DNA of 64,000 nt from JAWVFK01 sp033856175 (GCA_033856175.1 JAWVFK010000041.1:62001-126000), one strand, 5' to 3'; numbered from the stretch's first letter, positions 44,410-53,996 are shown. A program made the numbers and translations. The notes: generated from the sequence alone by a model not told the origin.

Positions 44410-47400
44410 GTGAGCAATTCGAGGCTAGGGAGCAGATTGGCGATCGCGGCGGCAGCCGCGGCGATCGTCTGCGCCGCAGCCGCCGCCCCGGCGCTCGGCG
44501 ACTTCCCGTATACGAGGCCGGCGGGCAACCCAAAGGACCACACCGACCTCTATCTCGACAGCGCCAACCCGGTGCCGAATGACGTCGAAGGCGACGGCAA
44601 CGGCTTCAAGTTTGCCGCCTCGCCGGACCCGAGCAACCCGGTCGTCAACGCCGACCCGGTCGAGCTCGGCGGCGTCCGCGGCATGCACGTCGCCGACGCC
44701 AACGGCAGCCTCGACACGGCCTGGAAGCTGACGACCGGCCGACCCGAGGTGACGATCGCCGTCCTCGACTCCGGCATCCGCTGGGACGAGGCCGGGACGA
44801 TGCACGACCTCGCCGAGAAGGTGCGCCTCAACAGGGACGAGCTGCCGCTGCCCAATCACACGCGGCCGGCGCCGCTGGCCGTCCACGGCAAGACGATCGA
44901 CTGCACGACCTACGCGGCGGCCTATGACGCCAACGACGACGGCGTCTTCAACCTCACCGACTACGCCTGCGACTCGCGGATCAACGTCAGCGACGCCCGC
45001 CGCGCCGGGCCGAGCGGCGTCTTCACCCCCGAGGACGTGATCATCGCCTTCTCCGACGGCACAGACGCCGACGGCAACGGCTTCGTCGACGACATCGCCG
45101 GCTGGGACTTCCTCGACAACGACAACGACGCCTACGACGACGTCCAGTACGGCCACGGCACCGGCGAGGCCAAGGACTCCAACGCCGAGGCCAACAACGG
45201 CGAGGGCCAGGCCGGCTCCTGCCCCAGCTGCACGTTCATCCCGCTGCGGGTCGGCGACAGCTTCGTCGCCGACTCCAACCGCTTTGCCCAGGCGGTCCTC
45301 TACGCCACCGACAACGGCGTCCTCGTCGTCCAGGAGGCGCTCGGCGCGCTCAACAACTCGACCCTCTCGCGCGAGGCCGTCGACTACGCCTACCGTCACG
45401 GCGTCACCGTGATCGCCTCGGCTGCCGACGAGGCCGCCCAGCACAACAACTGGCCCTCGACGCTGCCCCACGTGATCGTCGTCAACTCGGTCCGCGACAA
45501 CGACATCAGCGGCGGCACGCCCTTCCCGCACTCCTATCTCGCCTTCAACGGCTGCACCAACTTCAGCGCCAAGATCACGCTGGCGATCGAGTCGACGAGC
45601 TGCTCGTCGAACGCCACCGGCCTCGGCGCCGGCCAGGCCGGGCTCGTCTACGCCGCGGCGCTAAACGCCAAGGCAAAGGGAGCGCTCGCCAACTATCCGA
45701 GCACGGCCCTCTGCCGGCGGCCGAACGGCGACCCCTGCCTGATCACGCCGAACGAGGTCCGCCAGCTGATGGCCTCGGGCTCGATCGGCCCGCCCGGCTC
45801 GGCCACCGGCCTCGCCGACGACGTCAACTTCGCCGGCTCGCCGCCGGGGTCGGGCAACGAGCCCTCCTGCTCGCCGGCACCCGTGCCGAACTGCACCGAC
45901 CCCAACCTCGCCCTCAACGCCCAGGTCCAGGCCAACCGCCCCTCGCTCGAGCCGGGCGGCCCGACCGCCAGCCGCAGCTACCCTGCTCGCAAGGGCCACG
46001 ACCAGTTCTACGGCTACGGCCGCTCGAACATGGCGAAGACGATCGGTGCTCTGCTCAGCAACCCGGTCAACCCGGCGCCGTCGAAGCTGCCGCCCGAGGT
46101 CGAGATCACCTCGCCGGAGTGGTTCCAGCCGATCGACCCGTCGAAGGCCAAGATCGAAGTCGATGGCCAGGTCTTCGCCCGCGGCCAGAGCTACAGCTGC
46201 CGCCTGCTCGTCGCCCCCGGCCACTACCCGAACAACAACACGACGACGCAGTCGCCTCCCGGCGACTTCCTCCAGGTCTCGGGCGGGCCCTGTGACGGCA
46301 CGGCGCGGACCGCCGCCCTCGACGGCAAGCTCGGCGAGATCGACGTCGCCACGCTGAAGAGCCAGTTCCCGGCGGCGACCGCCGCGCTCGGCTTCCAGGG
46401 CCGTGAGCCCGGCGCCGGCATCCAGACCTCGAACGGCCGCCCGAACACCGACCCCTACGGCTTCACGATCAAGGTCGTCGCCTCGACGACGCAGGGCGGC
46501 ACCGAGCTCGACGGTGAGGACGACAGAGCCGCCTTCCTGCACCGCGACCAGGACATGATCTCCGGCTTCCCGAAGACGATCCGCGGCCACGACATCACCA
46601 GCTCGACCCCGACCGGCGACGGCGAGTCCTCACCGGCCTTCGCCGACCTCGACGGCGACAACCGCAACGAGATGATCTTCGGCTCGAGCGACGGCTTCGT
46701 CCACGCGCTGCGCCCCGATGGCACCGAGCTGCCCGGCTGGCCCGTCCGCGGCGACCGGCCGGCGCTTCACCTCGGTGGCCAGGCCTTCAGCTCCGGCGCC
46801 GTGTCGAGCAACCTCGGCGGCGCGATGGTCGCCTCGATCGCCGTCGGCGACGCCAACCGCGACGGCGTCCCCGAGGTCTACGCCGCCGATCTCGAGGGCC
46901 AGGTCTATGGCTGGGCGCCGAACGGGGTGCGGGTCTTCCACCAGCAGTCCGACATCGCCTTCTCCGGCAAGCCGCTGCAGCCGTTCGTCAACGTCCGCCG
47001 CGGCGGCGTCAACCGGACCCAGCACGGCTTCATCGCCTCGCCGGTGCTCGGCGACCTCGACGGCGACGGCAAGCAGGAGATCGTCATCGCCGGCATGGAC
47101 CGCCACATCTACGCCTGGAAGGCCAACGGCGACGCGGTCAGCGGCTTCCCGTCGATCGTCGTCGATCCGGCCAAGGTCCAGTCGATCGACCCCCAGACCC
47201 ACGCCGTCACCTTCAAGCCGAACGTCGGCGCCGGGCTCAACCAGGGCTCGATCGTCGACACGCCGGCGCTGGCCGACCTGACCGGCGACGGCAAGCCCGA
47301 GATCGTCGTCGGCACCAACGAGGAGTACGACGTCGCCGCCGACGGCGGCTTCAACGACGCCGGGCCGGGCACGTTCAACCTGCTGGACCTGGCCGGCCAG

Positions 47401-49119
47401 GCGCTGGCAGCCTTCAAGCAGCAGTGCCGCGACAACGGCGGTCCGGACGAGTTCTGCGACAACATCCCCGATTCGCCTTTCAGCTCCGCCAATGGCCGTC
47501 TCTACGCGATCAAGCCGACCGGCGACGCCGACAACAATCCGGCGACCGGCGACGAGCTGCTCGCCGGCTGGCCGGTCAAGCTCGGGATCCTCGACAAGGA
47601 GCTGCTGCCCGTCGTCGGCGAGGGCGTCGACGGACCGCCTGTCGTCGCCTCGCTGACCTGCCCGACCGGTGGCGCCGGGCCCAAGGTCGGCGACGCCGCC
47701 AACAACGGCCCCGCCTACATCTTCAACGCCGATGGCACCTCCTGCTACGGCCAGGCCGGCGGCAAGGACCGCTCCCTGCAGGCGGAGGTCGCCGCCGGCG
47801 CCGGCAAGTACGACACCCCGGCGGTGCCCGCGGTCGGCAACCCGGCCTTCGGCGATCTCGGCGGCCCCTCGCCGTCGTTCGTGATGCCCGCCGCGGGGGT
47901 GCTGCGGGCGCTCGACGTCATCGTCTCCGAGTACCAGGGCGGCCAAGACTTCGTCGCCGCCTGGGACACGACGACCGGCCAGTTCCGCCCCGGCTATCCC
48001 AGCCCGGTCAACGACCTCCAGTTCCTCACCGGCCCCTCGGTCGCCGACATCGACGGCAACCCAGGCGATGAGGTGCTCGAGGGCACGGCGAGCAAGGACC
48101 TCGCCGCGATCGACCCCGCCGGCGCGCCGGTCAACGTCCGCTGGCCGAAGGTGACCACCGACTGGAGCGTCGCCGAGCCGCTGATCGGCTCCTTCGGCAC
48201 CAGGGACACCGACGTCAGCGCCCACAAGGTCGTCGTCGGCATGACCCGCTCGGGCTACGTCGACGCCTACACGACCGATGCCCAGGCGTGCTCGCCGAGC
48301 TCCTCGCCGCGCTTCCACCACGACAACGTCAACTCGGGCGACTTCAGCCGCGACGCCGTGCTGCCGGGCGCGATCGAAGATCTGGCGCTGAGCGGCGACA
48401 AGAGCTCGATCGGCTTCAAGGCGCCCGGCGACGACCTGCTCTGCGGCAGGGCCGACCACTACGAGATCGTCACCTCGGCGAACCCGATCGGCCCCGGCAA
48501 CTTCAAGGACGCCCAGCCGCTCGCCGGGCCGCCGGCGCCGCAGGTCGCCGGCCAGTCGGAGACCTACTCGCTGCCCGCCGGGACGCTGCGCTACGTCGCC
48601 GTCCGCGCCGTCGACGATCAGGGCAACGTCGGCCGGATGGCGTCGGTGGACCGTGGCGGCGGCACGCCACCGACCGACACCGACGGCGACGGCGTCACCG
48701 ACGACCAGGACCAGTGCCCGGCGCAGGCGGGGCCGGCTTCGAACAACGGCTGCCCGAACGTTCAGCCCGGCGACAGCGACGGCGACGGCGTGCCCAACGA
48801 CCAGGACAGCTGCCCGACGGCGCCCGGCCCCCCGAGCAGCTCAGGCTGCCCACTCGGCGCGACGAAGCAGATGACGCTGCGGGTCAACCAGCGCAACGCC
48901 AGGACCAACAAGACCTACTCGTTCCACTTCACCGTCCGCTCGATCAACACGAGTTGCGTCGGCGGCGTGACGATCCGCCTCGGCTCCAACAAGGCCAGGA
49001 CCGATTCGAGCGGCCGGGCGACGATCAGGCGCAGCTTCTCGACGCCGGGGACGAAGACCGCCCAGGCGAGCAAGACCGGCTGTACGTCGGCGACGACGAC
49101 GATCAGGGCTCGCGACTAG
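44410..49119 (+). CDS. Large secreted S8-like serine peptidase with FG-GAP/VCBS and thrombospondin-3 repeats
   Basis: 1569 residues from GTG 44410, with AGGAGG at 44398-44403. A signal peptide (to about 30) precedes a subtilisin-like domain with Asp120 (TIAVLDSGIRWD) and His249 (QYGHGTGEAKD). The serine block is degenerate: instead of GTSxAAPH it reads SCSSNATGLGAG, with S400 the best candidate. From about 740 several FG-GAP/VCBS-type propeller blades follow (ADLDGDNRNEMIFGSSDG, GDLDGDGKQEIVIAG). Near the C-terminus two Ca2+-binding thrombospondin type 3 repeats appear (DTDGDGVTDDQDQCP, DSDGDGVPNDQDSCP). An exported protease or adhesin is likely. Confidence 0.8.
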   Translation: MSNSRLGSRLAIAAAAAAIVCAAAAAPALGDFPYTRPAGNPKDHTDLYLDSANPVPNDVEGDGNGFKFAASPDPSNPVVNADPVELGGVRGMHVADANGSLDTAWKLTTGRPEVTIAVLDSGIRWDEAGTMHDLAEKVRLNRDELPLPNHTRPAPLAVHGKTIDCTTYAAAYDANDDGVFNLTDYACDSRINVSDARRAGPSGVFTPEDVIIAFSDGTDADGNGFVDDIAGWDFLDNDNDAYDDVQYGHGTGEAKDSNAEANNGEGQAGSCPSCTFIPLRVGDSFVADSNRFAQAVLYATDNGVLVVQEALGALNNSTLSREAVDYAYRHGVTVIASAADEAAQHNNWPSTLPHVIVVNSVRDNDISGGTPFPHSYLAFNGCTNFSAKITLAIESTSCSSNATGLGAGQAGLVYAAALNAKAKGALANYPSTALCRRPNGDPCLITPNEVRQLMASGSIGPPGSATGLADDVNFAGSPPGSGNEPSCSPAPVPNCTDPNLALNAQVQANRPSLEPGGPTASRSYPARKGHDQFYGYGRSNMAKTIGALLSNPVNPAPSKLPPEVEITSPEWFQPIDPSKAKIEVDGQVFARGQSYSCRLLVAPGHYPNNNTTTQSPPGDFLQVSGGPCDGTARTAALDGKLGEIDVATLKSQFPAATAALGFQGREPGAGIQTSNGRPNTDPYGFTIKVVASTTQGGTELDGEDDRAAFLHRDQDMISGFPKTIRGHDITSSTPTGDGESSPAFADLDGDNRNEMIFGSSDGFVHALRPDGTELPGWPVRGDRPALHLGGQAFSSGAVSSNLGGAMVASIAVGDANRDGVPEVYAADLEGQVYGWAPNGVRVFHQQSDIAFSGKPLQPFVNVRRGGVNRTQHGFIASPVLGDLDGDGKQEIVIAGMDRHIYAWKANGDAVSGFPSIVVDPAKVQSIDPQTHAVTFKPNVGAGLNQGSIVDTPALADLTGDGKPEIVVGTNEEYDVAADGGFNDAGPGTFNLLDLAGQALAAFKQQCRDNGGPDEFCDNIPDSPFSSANGRLYAIKPTGDADNNPATGDELLAGWPVKLGILDKELLPVVGEGVDGPPVVASLTCPTGGAGPKVGDAANNGPAYIFNADGTSCYGQAGGKDRSLQAEVAAGAGKYDTPAVPAVGNPAFGDLGGPSPSFVMPAAGVLRALDVIVSEYQGGQDFVAAWDTTTGQFRPGYPSPVNDLQFLTGPSVADIDGNPGDEVLEGTASKDLAAIDPAGAPVNVRWPKVTTDWSVAEPLIGSFGTRDTDVSAHKVVVGMTRSGYVDAYTTDAQACSPSSSPRFHHDNVNSGDFSRDAVLPGAIEDLALSGDKSSIGFKAPGDDLLCGRADHYEIVTSANPIGPGNFKDAQPLAGPPAPQVAGQSETYSLPAGTLRYVAVRAVDDQGNVGRMASVDRGGGTPPTDTDGDGVTDDQDQCPAQAGPASNNGCPNVQPGDSDGDGVPNDQDSCPTAPGPPSSSGCPLGATKQMTLRVNQRNARTNKTYSFHFTVRSINTSCVGGVTIRLGSNKARTDSSGRATIRRSFSTPGTKTAQASKTGCTSATTTIRARD

Positions 49120-49158
49120 CGACGAGCCTCGGTCGGGTGGAGCGCCGCGTCGGTCGAG

Positions 49159-49905
49159 CTACTTCTCGGCGCCGGCCTGAAGGGCCTCGACGATGCCCGG
49201 GCCTTCGAACGGCTCGGCGTGGCCGGCGGCGACCTTGGCCGGGTTCAGGCTCGCCAGCCGCCGCAGCGAGGTGCGCGCCTGCTCGGTGTCCTGGTTGAAG
49301 ACGGGGTGGGGGACCGTCGCCTCGCCGGGCGGCAGCTCCTTGAGCCTGATCGAGTCGATGAAGTAGACGGTGTCGGAGACCAGGGCGAGGCGATCGGACT
49401 CGCGCCAGAGGCCGATCAGGCCGGGGGCGTGGCCGGGGAAGTGCAGGACCTCGAAGCCGGCGACGCTATCGCCCTCGCTCACCGTTCCCTCGATCTCGAC
49501 CGGGCCGCCGTCCCAGCGGCGGTGCAGCCAGGGGTAGAGCATCCGGCTCCACCAGAGCTCGATGTCCTCCATGTTCCAGTAGTCGGGCATGCCGCCGTTG
49601 TCGGCCTCGGCGTAGCTGACCTCGTCGGGATGGCAGAAGACCGGGATGCCCTTCCTGGCGAGGCCCGGGGCGCTGCCGCGATGGTCGCTGTGCGCGTGGC
49701 CGAGGACGATCCGCTTGATGCCGCCGAGGCGCTCGCCCTCGCGGGCGATGCCGGCGGTCATCGGCTTGGTGCCGGCGTCGAACTGGACGACACCGTCGCC
49801 GTCCTCGATGAAGTAGACGTTCATGCCGCCGCGGATGTCGCCGGAGACCCGCCAGACGCCCGTCGCGATCTGCTCGCTCGTCACTCCCATGGCGTCTTTT
49901 ACCAT
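49159..49905 (-). CDS. MBL-fold metallo-hydrolase
   Basis: 248 residues from ATG 49905; ATG 49890 is a possible alternative. The metallo-beta-lactamase motifs are in order: LGHAHSDHRGSAPGL (HxHxDH), HFPGHAPGLIG (His ligand), LALVSDTVYF (Asp ligand), AAGHAEPFEGPG (last His). The segment MNVYFIEDGDGVVQFDAGTK is the usual first strand pair. It is a cytoplasmic zinc-dependent hydrolase of thioester or lactone type; the substrate is not assignable. It diverges from the small membrane peptide gene at 49912. Confidence 0.88.
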   Translation of the reverse strand: MVKDAMGVTSEQIATGVWRVSGDIRGGMNVYFIEDGDGVVQFDAGTKPMTAGIAREGERLGGIKRIVLGHAHSDHRGSAPGLARKGIPVFCHPDEVSYAEADNGGMPDYWNMEDIELWWSRMLYPWLHRRWDGGPVEIEGTVSEGDSVAGFEVLHFPGHAPGLIGLWRESDRLALVSDTVYFIDSIRLKELPPGEATVPHPVFNQDTEQARTSLRRLASLNPAKVAAGHAEPFEGPGIVEALQAGAEK

Positions 49906-49911
49906 CCGGCG

Positions 49912-50010
49912 GTGCGCCGGCAGCTCCCACCCCTGTGGTTCGCGACGATGGTCGTGCTCGTCGCCTGCCTGATCGCCTCGATGGCGATCGCCATCGTCAA
50001 GCTCGTCTGA
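49912..50010 (+). CDS. 32-residue membrane peptide
   Basis: It starts at GTG 49912, 6 nt from the divergent MBL gene. Basic RRQLPPLW precedes one transmembrane helix (FATMVVLVACLIASMAIAIV) ending KLV. A 7-bp hairpin (GATCCGT/ACGGATC) overlaps the stop. The positive-inside layout supports a real small protein, but no clear ribosome site is present. Confidence 0.4.
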   Translation: MRRQLPPLWFATMVVLVACLIASMAIAIVKLV

Positions 50011-50073
50011 TCCGTTCGAGACGGATCGTCTAGGCTCACGGCGTCCCGATCAACCCGGTCAAAGCGAGGTCAG

Positions 50074-50520
50074 ATGTTCGGTCGCATCGTTGTTGGCACT
50101 GACGGCTCCGAGACGGCCACCGAGGCAGTCCGCCAGGCGACCGAGCTCGCCAAGCTGACCAACGCGCGGTTGGACATCGTCAGCGCCTTCGAGCCGGTGC
50201 CGCAGACGCGCCTGACCGAGGACGCGACCGAGGTCCCCGGCGACGTCCAGTACGCGGTCGGGCCGCGTCAGGACGTCAACGTCACGCTCGAGACCGCCGC
50301 CGGGCTGGTGCGCTCGGCCGGCCTCGAGGAGGTCCAGACTCACGCCCGCGAGGGCGACCCGGCCGACGCGATCCTCGACGTCGCCGAGGAGATCAAGGCC
50401 GACGTCATCGTCGTCGGCAACAAGGGCATGACCGGCGCCAAGCGCTTCCTGCTCGGCAGCGTCCCGAACAAGGTCTCGCACCACGCCCCCTGCGGCGTCC
50501 TGATCGTTCGCACCACGTAA
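50074..50520 (+). CDS. Universal stress protein UspA family
   Basis: 148 residues from ATG 50074, standard length. It begins FGRIVVGTDGSETATEAVRQ. The ATP-binding signature VVGNKGMTGAKRFLLGSVPNKV (G-2x-G-9x-G[S/T]) is near the C-terminus and ends CGVLIVRT. It is a single-domain, ATP-binding type Usp acting in the cytoplasm under stress or stasis. It is a single gene, convergent with the S8 peptidase at 50603. Confidence 0.93.
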   Translation: MFGRIVVGTDGSETATEAVRQATELAKLTNARLDIVSAFEPVPQTRLTEDATEVPGDVQYAVGPRQDVNVTLETAAGLVRSAGLEEVQTHAREGDPADAILDVAEEIKADVIVVGNKGMTGAKRFLLGSVPNKVSHHAPCGVLIVRTT

Positions 50521-50546
50521 CCCCGCTTACTGAGGTAGGAGAGGCT

Positions 50547-50603
50547 GCGCCCGGGCCCTCGAGGCTCCGGACGCGGCTGCCGGCGGGCCATGGCGCCCGG
50601 GCC
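50547..50603. repeat. Repeated GCGCCCGGGCC between convergent genes
   Basis: GCGCCCGGGCC occurs at 50547-50557 and 50593-50603. Its core GCCCGGGC is self-complementary, so the copies can pair into one hairpin. A role in ending both transcripts is possible. Confidence 0.35.
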
Positions 50604-51922
50604 TACGGAATCAGCGAATCCGTCGCGCTGCCGGCGTTGATCAGGCGGATCGCCTGGAACGGCGCCGGCAGGGGGGTGCTGGTGGCCGGCGCTCGCAGCC
50701 GCTGGAGGATCGCCCCCGCCGTGGGGTGGCTGCCCAGCAGGCGGCTGGCGATCACCAGCGCCGCGGTTCCCGAGACGTGGCCGGCGGCCTGCGAGGTCCC
50801 CTGGAGCCCGGCGATGGCGAAGTGGCGGTAGTTGCGGTAGGCGAAGTTGAGCGTCAGCTGGGCGATGCTGCGGTGGTTGTCGATCGCGGGCGCCGGGCAG
50901 AGCGGATCGTCGACGCCGCCGCCGGGCGCCGCGACATCGATGCCCGAGCCGCGGTTGGAGTACTTGGCGAGGCAGCCGTTCTCGGTCGTCGCGCCGACGG
51001 CGATCACGCCGGGGCCGGCGGCGGGATAGGGGATCGAGCTCGACGAGCTGTTGCCGGCCGCGGCGACGACGATCGAGCCGTGGCTGCGGGCGCGCTTGAG
51101 CTCCTGGTAGATCGCCGGCAGCTGGTGGCGGCCGAGCGAGGCCGGGAAGTTGAAGCTGAGGTTGACGATCCGCGCGTGGTGGTCGACGGCGAAGCGGATT
51201 CCCTTGGCGACCTGCGAGGCGGTTCCCTTGCCGTTGCGGTCGAGCACCCGCACGGGCATGATCCTGGCGTTGTAGGCGAGACCGGTCAGGGCGCGGCCGT
51301 TGTCGATCCGCTCGGCGATCGTTCCGGCGATGTGGGTGCCGTGGCCGAAGAGGTCGAACGGATGGTTGTCGTTGTCGACGAAGTCGTAGCCGGGCGTGAA
51401 CTGATGCGAGCCGAAGTCGGGGCTGCGGGCGTAGCGCCTGCCGAGGTTGCGATAGGCGACGCCGCTGTCGACGACGCCGACCTTGATCCCGGTCGCGCCC
51501 GGCTTGCCGCGGTCGATCAGGTGCTGCCAGGCGCTGGGCGCGTCAACGCCGACGCCGGCGGTGTCGAGGAAGTTCCACTGCCGCGTGGTCCAGTCGCCGG
51601 GTGCGCCCGTGGAGCTGCCGGGGTCGTTGGGGCAGGGCGGGAAGGAGGGGGCTGGGCAGGCGGTGCTGGCGGTCGCGATGTAGTTGGGGACCGCGTAGCG
51701 GACGCGGGGGTTCTGTCGCAGGGCGCCGGCGGCCTGGGTGAGATCGACGCCGCCGGGAAGGCTGAGCTCCTGCGGGCCGCCGCCGCGCAGCTCGACTAGC
51801 AGCTGACCGGGGATGTGAGTGGCGTTCGGCGGAAGGTCGGGGGCCGCTGCGGCTGCCGGGGCGCCGGCGAGCGCCGATGCGGCGATCGTCGCGAGCAGGA
51901 GTTTCGCTGGCTTGAGCATCAT
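50603..51922 (-). CDS. Secreted subtilisin-like serine peptidase (S8)
   Basis: 439 residues from ATG 51922 (a second ATG follows immediately); the frame is open upstream without a signal. A signal peptide ends near residue 27 (LLATIAASALAGAPAAAAA). A short propeptide-like region follows (GQLLVELRGGG, PRVRYAVPNYIA). The catalytic triad is complete: D152 (KVGVVDSGVAY), H194 (DLFGHGTHIAGTIAE), S377 (LQGTSQAAGHVSGTAAL). Oxyanion Asn lies in VVAAAGNSSSS. An unusual insertion with ACPAPSFPPCPND may hold a disulfide. It is a secreted endopeptidase of normal subtilisin type. Confidence 0.92.
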   Translation of the reverse strand: MMLKPAKLLLATIAASALAGAPAAAAAPDLPPNATHIPGQLLVELRGGGPQELSLPGGVDLTQAAGALRQNPRVRYAVPNYIATASTACPAPSFPPCPNDPGSSTGAPGDWTTRQWNFLDTAGVGVDAPSAWQHLIDRGKPGATGIKVGVVDSGVAYRNLGRRYARSPDFGSHQFTPGYDFVDNDNHPFDLFGHGTHIAGTIAERIDNGRALTGLAYNARIMPVRVLDRNGKGTASQVAKGIRFAVDHHARIVNLSFNFPASLGRHQLPAIYQELKRARSHGSIVVAAAGNSSSSSIPYPAAGPGVIAVGATTENGCLAKYSNRGSGIDVAAPGGGVDDPLCPAPAIDNHRSIAQLTLNFAYRNYRHFAIAGLQGTSQAAGHVSGTAALVIASRLLGSHPTAGAILQRLRAPATSTPLPAPFQAIRLINAGSATDSLIP

Positions 51923-52061
51923 CGGCGGGTTCAGATGGTTCCCGGTGGCAGGGACGGCAAAGCGGACGCTTGGTCGCCGGCGCGCAGACTGCCCGCTCCC
52001 GGTTTCAATAAACACGCCCCCAGGGCCGAAGTTGCCCACGAGTCGCCCATACTGCGGGGGA

Positions 52062-52577
52062 ATGACTCAGCAGCCCGATTCGCAGCTCGCGGCCGGCGCG
52101 GCTCAGCCGGTGTTCGATCCTCCGTCGGCGACGACCGACGAGCAGATGATGCGCCGGGCGCTCGCCTGCGCCGCAGCCGCCGCCGAGCAAGGTGACGTCC
52201 CGATCGGCGCCGTGCTGGCCCGCGGCGAGGAGGTCCTGGCCGAGGCCGGCAACGAGCGCGAGCTGCGAGGCGACCCGACCGCCCACGCCGAGATCCTGGC
52301 CCTGCGCAGCGGCGCCGAGCGCTTGGGCGGCTGGCGCCTGCCGGCGACGACGCTGTATGTGACGCTCGAGCCCTGCGCGATGTGCGCCGGCGCGATCGTC
52401 CTCGCCCGTGTCCCGCGCGTCCTCTACGCGACCGCCGACCCAAAGGCCGGCGCCGCCGGCAGCGTCTTCGACATCCTCGGCGAGCCGAGGCTCAACCACC
52501 GCCCGGCGGTCGAGTCGGGCCTGCTACGCGAGGAAGCGGCAAGGCTGCTCGAGGACTTCTTCCGCCGTCGGCGTTAG
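52062..52577 (+). CDS. tadA: tRNA-specific adenosine deaminase TadA
   Basis: 171 residues from ATG 52062, preceded by GGGGG; the open frame upstream overlaps the divergent peptidase and is rejected. Zinc/catalytic motifs are HAE (in DPTAHAEILALR) and PCAMC (in LEPCAMCAGAIVLARV), followed by GAAGSVFDILGEPRLNHR, typical of TadA. It converts A34 to inosine in tRNA-Arg(ACG), which is itself encoded at 12201. The N-terminal 25 residues are an extra, poorly conserved tail. Confidence 0.93.
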   Translation: MTQQPDSQLAAGAAQPVFDPPSATTDEQMMRRALACAAAAAEQGDVPIGAVLARGEEVLAEAGNERELRGDPTAHAEILALRSGAERLGGWRLPATTLYVTLEPCAMCAGAIVLARVPRVLYATADPKAGAAGSVFDILGEPRLNHRPAVESGLLREEAARLLEDFFRRRR

Positions 52578-52661
52578 GGCGAAGAGTCGGGCCGTCCGCA
52601 GGGCGCGGCGTCAACTGAAGACCCGAAGCGCCGCCGCCAGTCGTCGAGCAAATCCAGCCAG

Positions 52662-52751
52662 CGGAGAGGGAGGGATTCGAACCCTCGAGGCGGGTTAACC
52701 CCGCCCACGCGATTTCCAGTCGCGCTCCTTAAGCCACTCGGACACCTCTCC
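52662..52751 (-). tRNA. tRNA-Ser (anticodon GGA)
   Basis: 90 nt on the minus strand. The acceptor stem is GGAGAGG/CCTCTCC with discriminator G. The anticodon stem is CGCGA/TCGCG around CTGGAAA, so the anticodon is GGA. The long variable arm (GGCGGGGTTAACCCGCC) and T-loop GGTTCGAATCC are present. CCA is not encoded. Confidence 0.95.
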
Positions 52752-52781
52752 GGGGTGCTGCGGAGGACTATAAATCGGTCG

Positions 52782-53237
52782 ATGAGCTGGCAGGTCTACC
52801 TGGCGGGCGAGATTCACAGCGACTGGCGCGAGCGAATCGCCGACGGGATCGAGCAGGCCGGGCTCGACGTCGAGCTGCTGGCGCCGGTGACCGATCACTC
52901 GGCCTCCGACGACGCCGGCGCGGCAATTCTCGGCGAGGAGGACAGGCCCTTCTGGCGCGACCAGAAAGGGGCGGGCCTGAACGCGATCCGAACGAGGACG
53001 CTGATCGAACGCGCGGATGTCGTCGTCGTTCGCTTCGGAGACAAGTACCGGCAATGGAACGCCGCCTTCGACGCCGGCTACGCCGCCGCGCTCGGCAAGC
53101 CGATCGTCACGCTTCACGATGCCGAGCTCACGCACGCTCTGAAGGAAGTGGACCGCGCGGCGCTGGCGGTCGCCGAAACCCCCGAGCAGGTCGTCGAGAT
53201 CCTGCGCTACGCGATCAGCGGCCAGCTCGCACGGTAG
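52782..53237 (+). CDS. YtoQ-family protein
   Basis: 151 residues from ATG 52782. It begins WQVYLAGEIHSDWRERIADG, contains PVTDHSASDDAGAAILG and DVVVVRFGDKYRQWNAAFDA, and ends in EQVVEILRYAISGQL. This is the YtoQ family, whose fold resembles nucleoside 2-deoxyribosyltransferases (AGE and WNAAFDAG correspond to the substrate-binding segments). The cellular substrate is unknown. It diverges from the tRNA-Ser gene. Confidence 0.85.
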   Translation: MSWQVYLAGEIHSDWRERIADGIEQAGLDVELLAPVTDHSASDDAGAAILGEEDRPFWRDQKGAGLNAIRTRTLIERADVVVVRFGDKYRQWNAAFDAGYAAALGKPIVTLHDAELTHALKEVDRAALAVAETPEQVVEILRYAISGQLAR

Positions 53238-53287
53238 GTACTTGATTTTGGGGAGGGGCCGGGGTTATTCTGCGGCCGGTATCTCGG

Positions 53288-53977
53288 ATGGAGAGGATCG
53301 GCATCACCGACAAGGGCGACCTGGCGCTGCTGCGCCAGCCGGTTCGGCTGGCAGCAGGCAGCCACGACTCGCCTGACGAGGGCGTCTGCATCGTCGAGCT
53401 CGCCTCGCTGATCGGCGGCGAGCCCTTCAGCGATCGGCCCGACTGCGTCTGCCCGACCGTCGGCTCGTTCCTGCGCGCCTGGAACGATCGCGCCGCCCAC
53501 GCCGCTCGCCAGCGGCTGGTGCCCTACGCCGAGCGCGTCGTCGGCTCGCGCTGCTCCAGCGAGGTAACCCATGCCCGCCGCGACCTCTGCCTCGAGTGGG
53601 CCGGGGCAAACCTACGCGGCGGCGCGTTCAGCCGCATGGCGACGAGGCTCGCCTGGCGGGTCCGGATTGGCCTCTTCTGCGGCGTGGTCCCGGCGCTGCG
53701 CCTGAACGAAGGAGCCGGCGAGTACGCCGCGCGCCTGGCCTTCTCCCGCGGCGACGCCGAAAGCGCCTTTGAGCTGCTCGACGCGATGCTTACGCTCGGC
53801 CGCCGGCGCCAGCCGGTCGTCGCGGTGCCCGTCGAGCCGGCGCCGGTCGAAAAGGTCCAGGCTGAGCCGGCGGTCAAGGTCTCGGCCGAGCACTCGGCCG
53901 CAGACGAGGCGGCGCTACCGCCGAGTCACGCCGCTCGCCGCAGACGCGCCCCGGCGCGCGAGCTGACGCGCCACTAG
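53288..53977 (+). CDS. Hypothetical protein, Cys- and Arg-rich
   Basis: 229 residues from ATG 53288. The N-terminal part (CIVELASLIGGEPFSDRPDC, then VCPTVGSFLRAWNDRAAHAARQ) is compact and followed by helices (HARRDLCLEWAGANLRG). The last 70 residues are disordered (VEPAPVEKVQAEPAVKVSAE) with a basic end. Cys residues occur in pairs, but no zinc motif is obvious. The family is not recognised; it looks like a conserved Thermoleophilia hypothetical. Confidence 0.6.
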   Translation: MERIGITDKGDLALLRQPVRLAAGSHDSPDEGVCIVELASLIGGEPFSDRPDCVCPTVGSFLRAWNDRAAHAARQRLVPYAERVVGSRCSSEVTHARRDLCLEWAGANLRGGAFSRMATRLAWRVRIGLFCGVVPALRLNEGAGEYAARLAFSRGDAESAFELLDAMLTLGRRRQPVVAVPVEPAPVEKVQAEPAVKVSAEHSAADEAALPPSHAARRRRAPARELTRH

Positions 53978-53996
53978 ATCCGGAGGCCTCGCGCCG

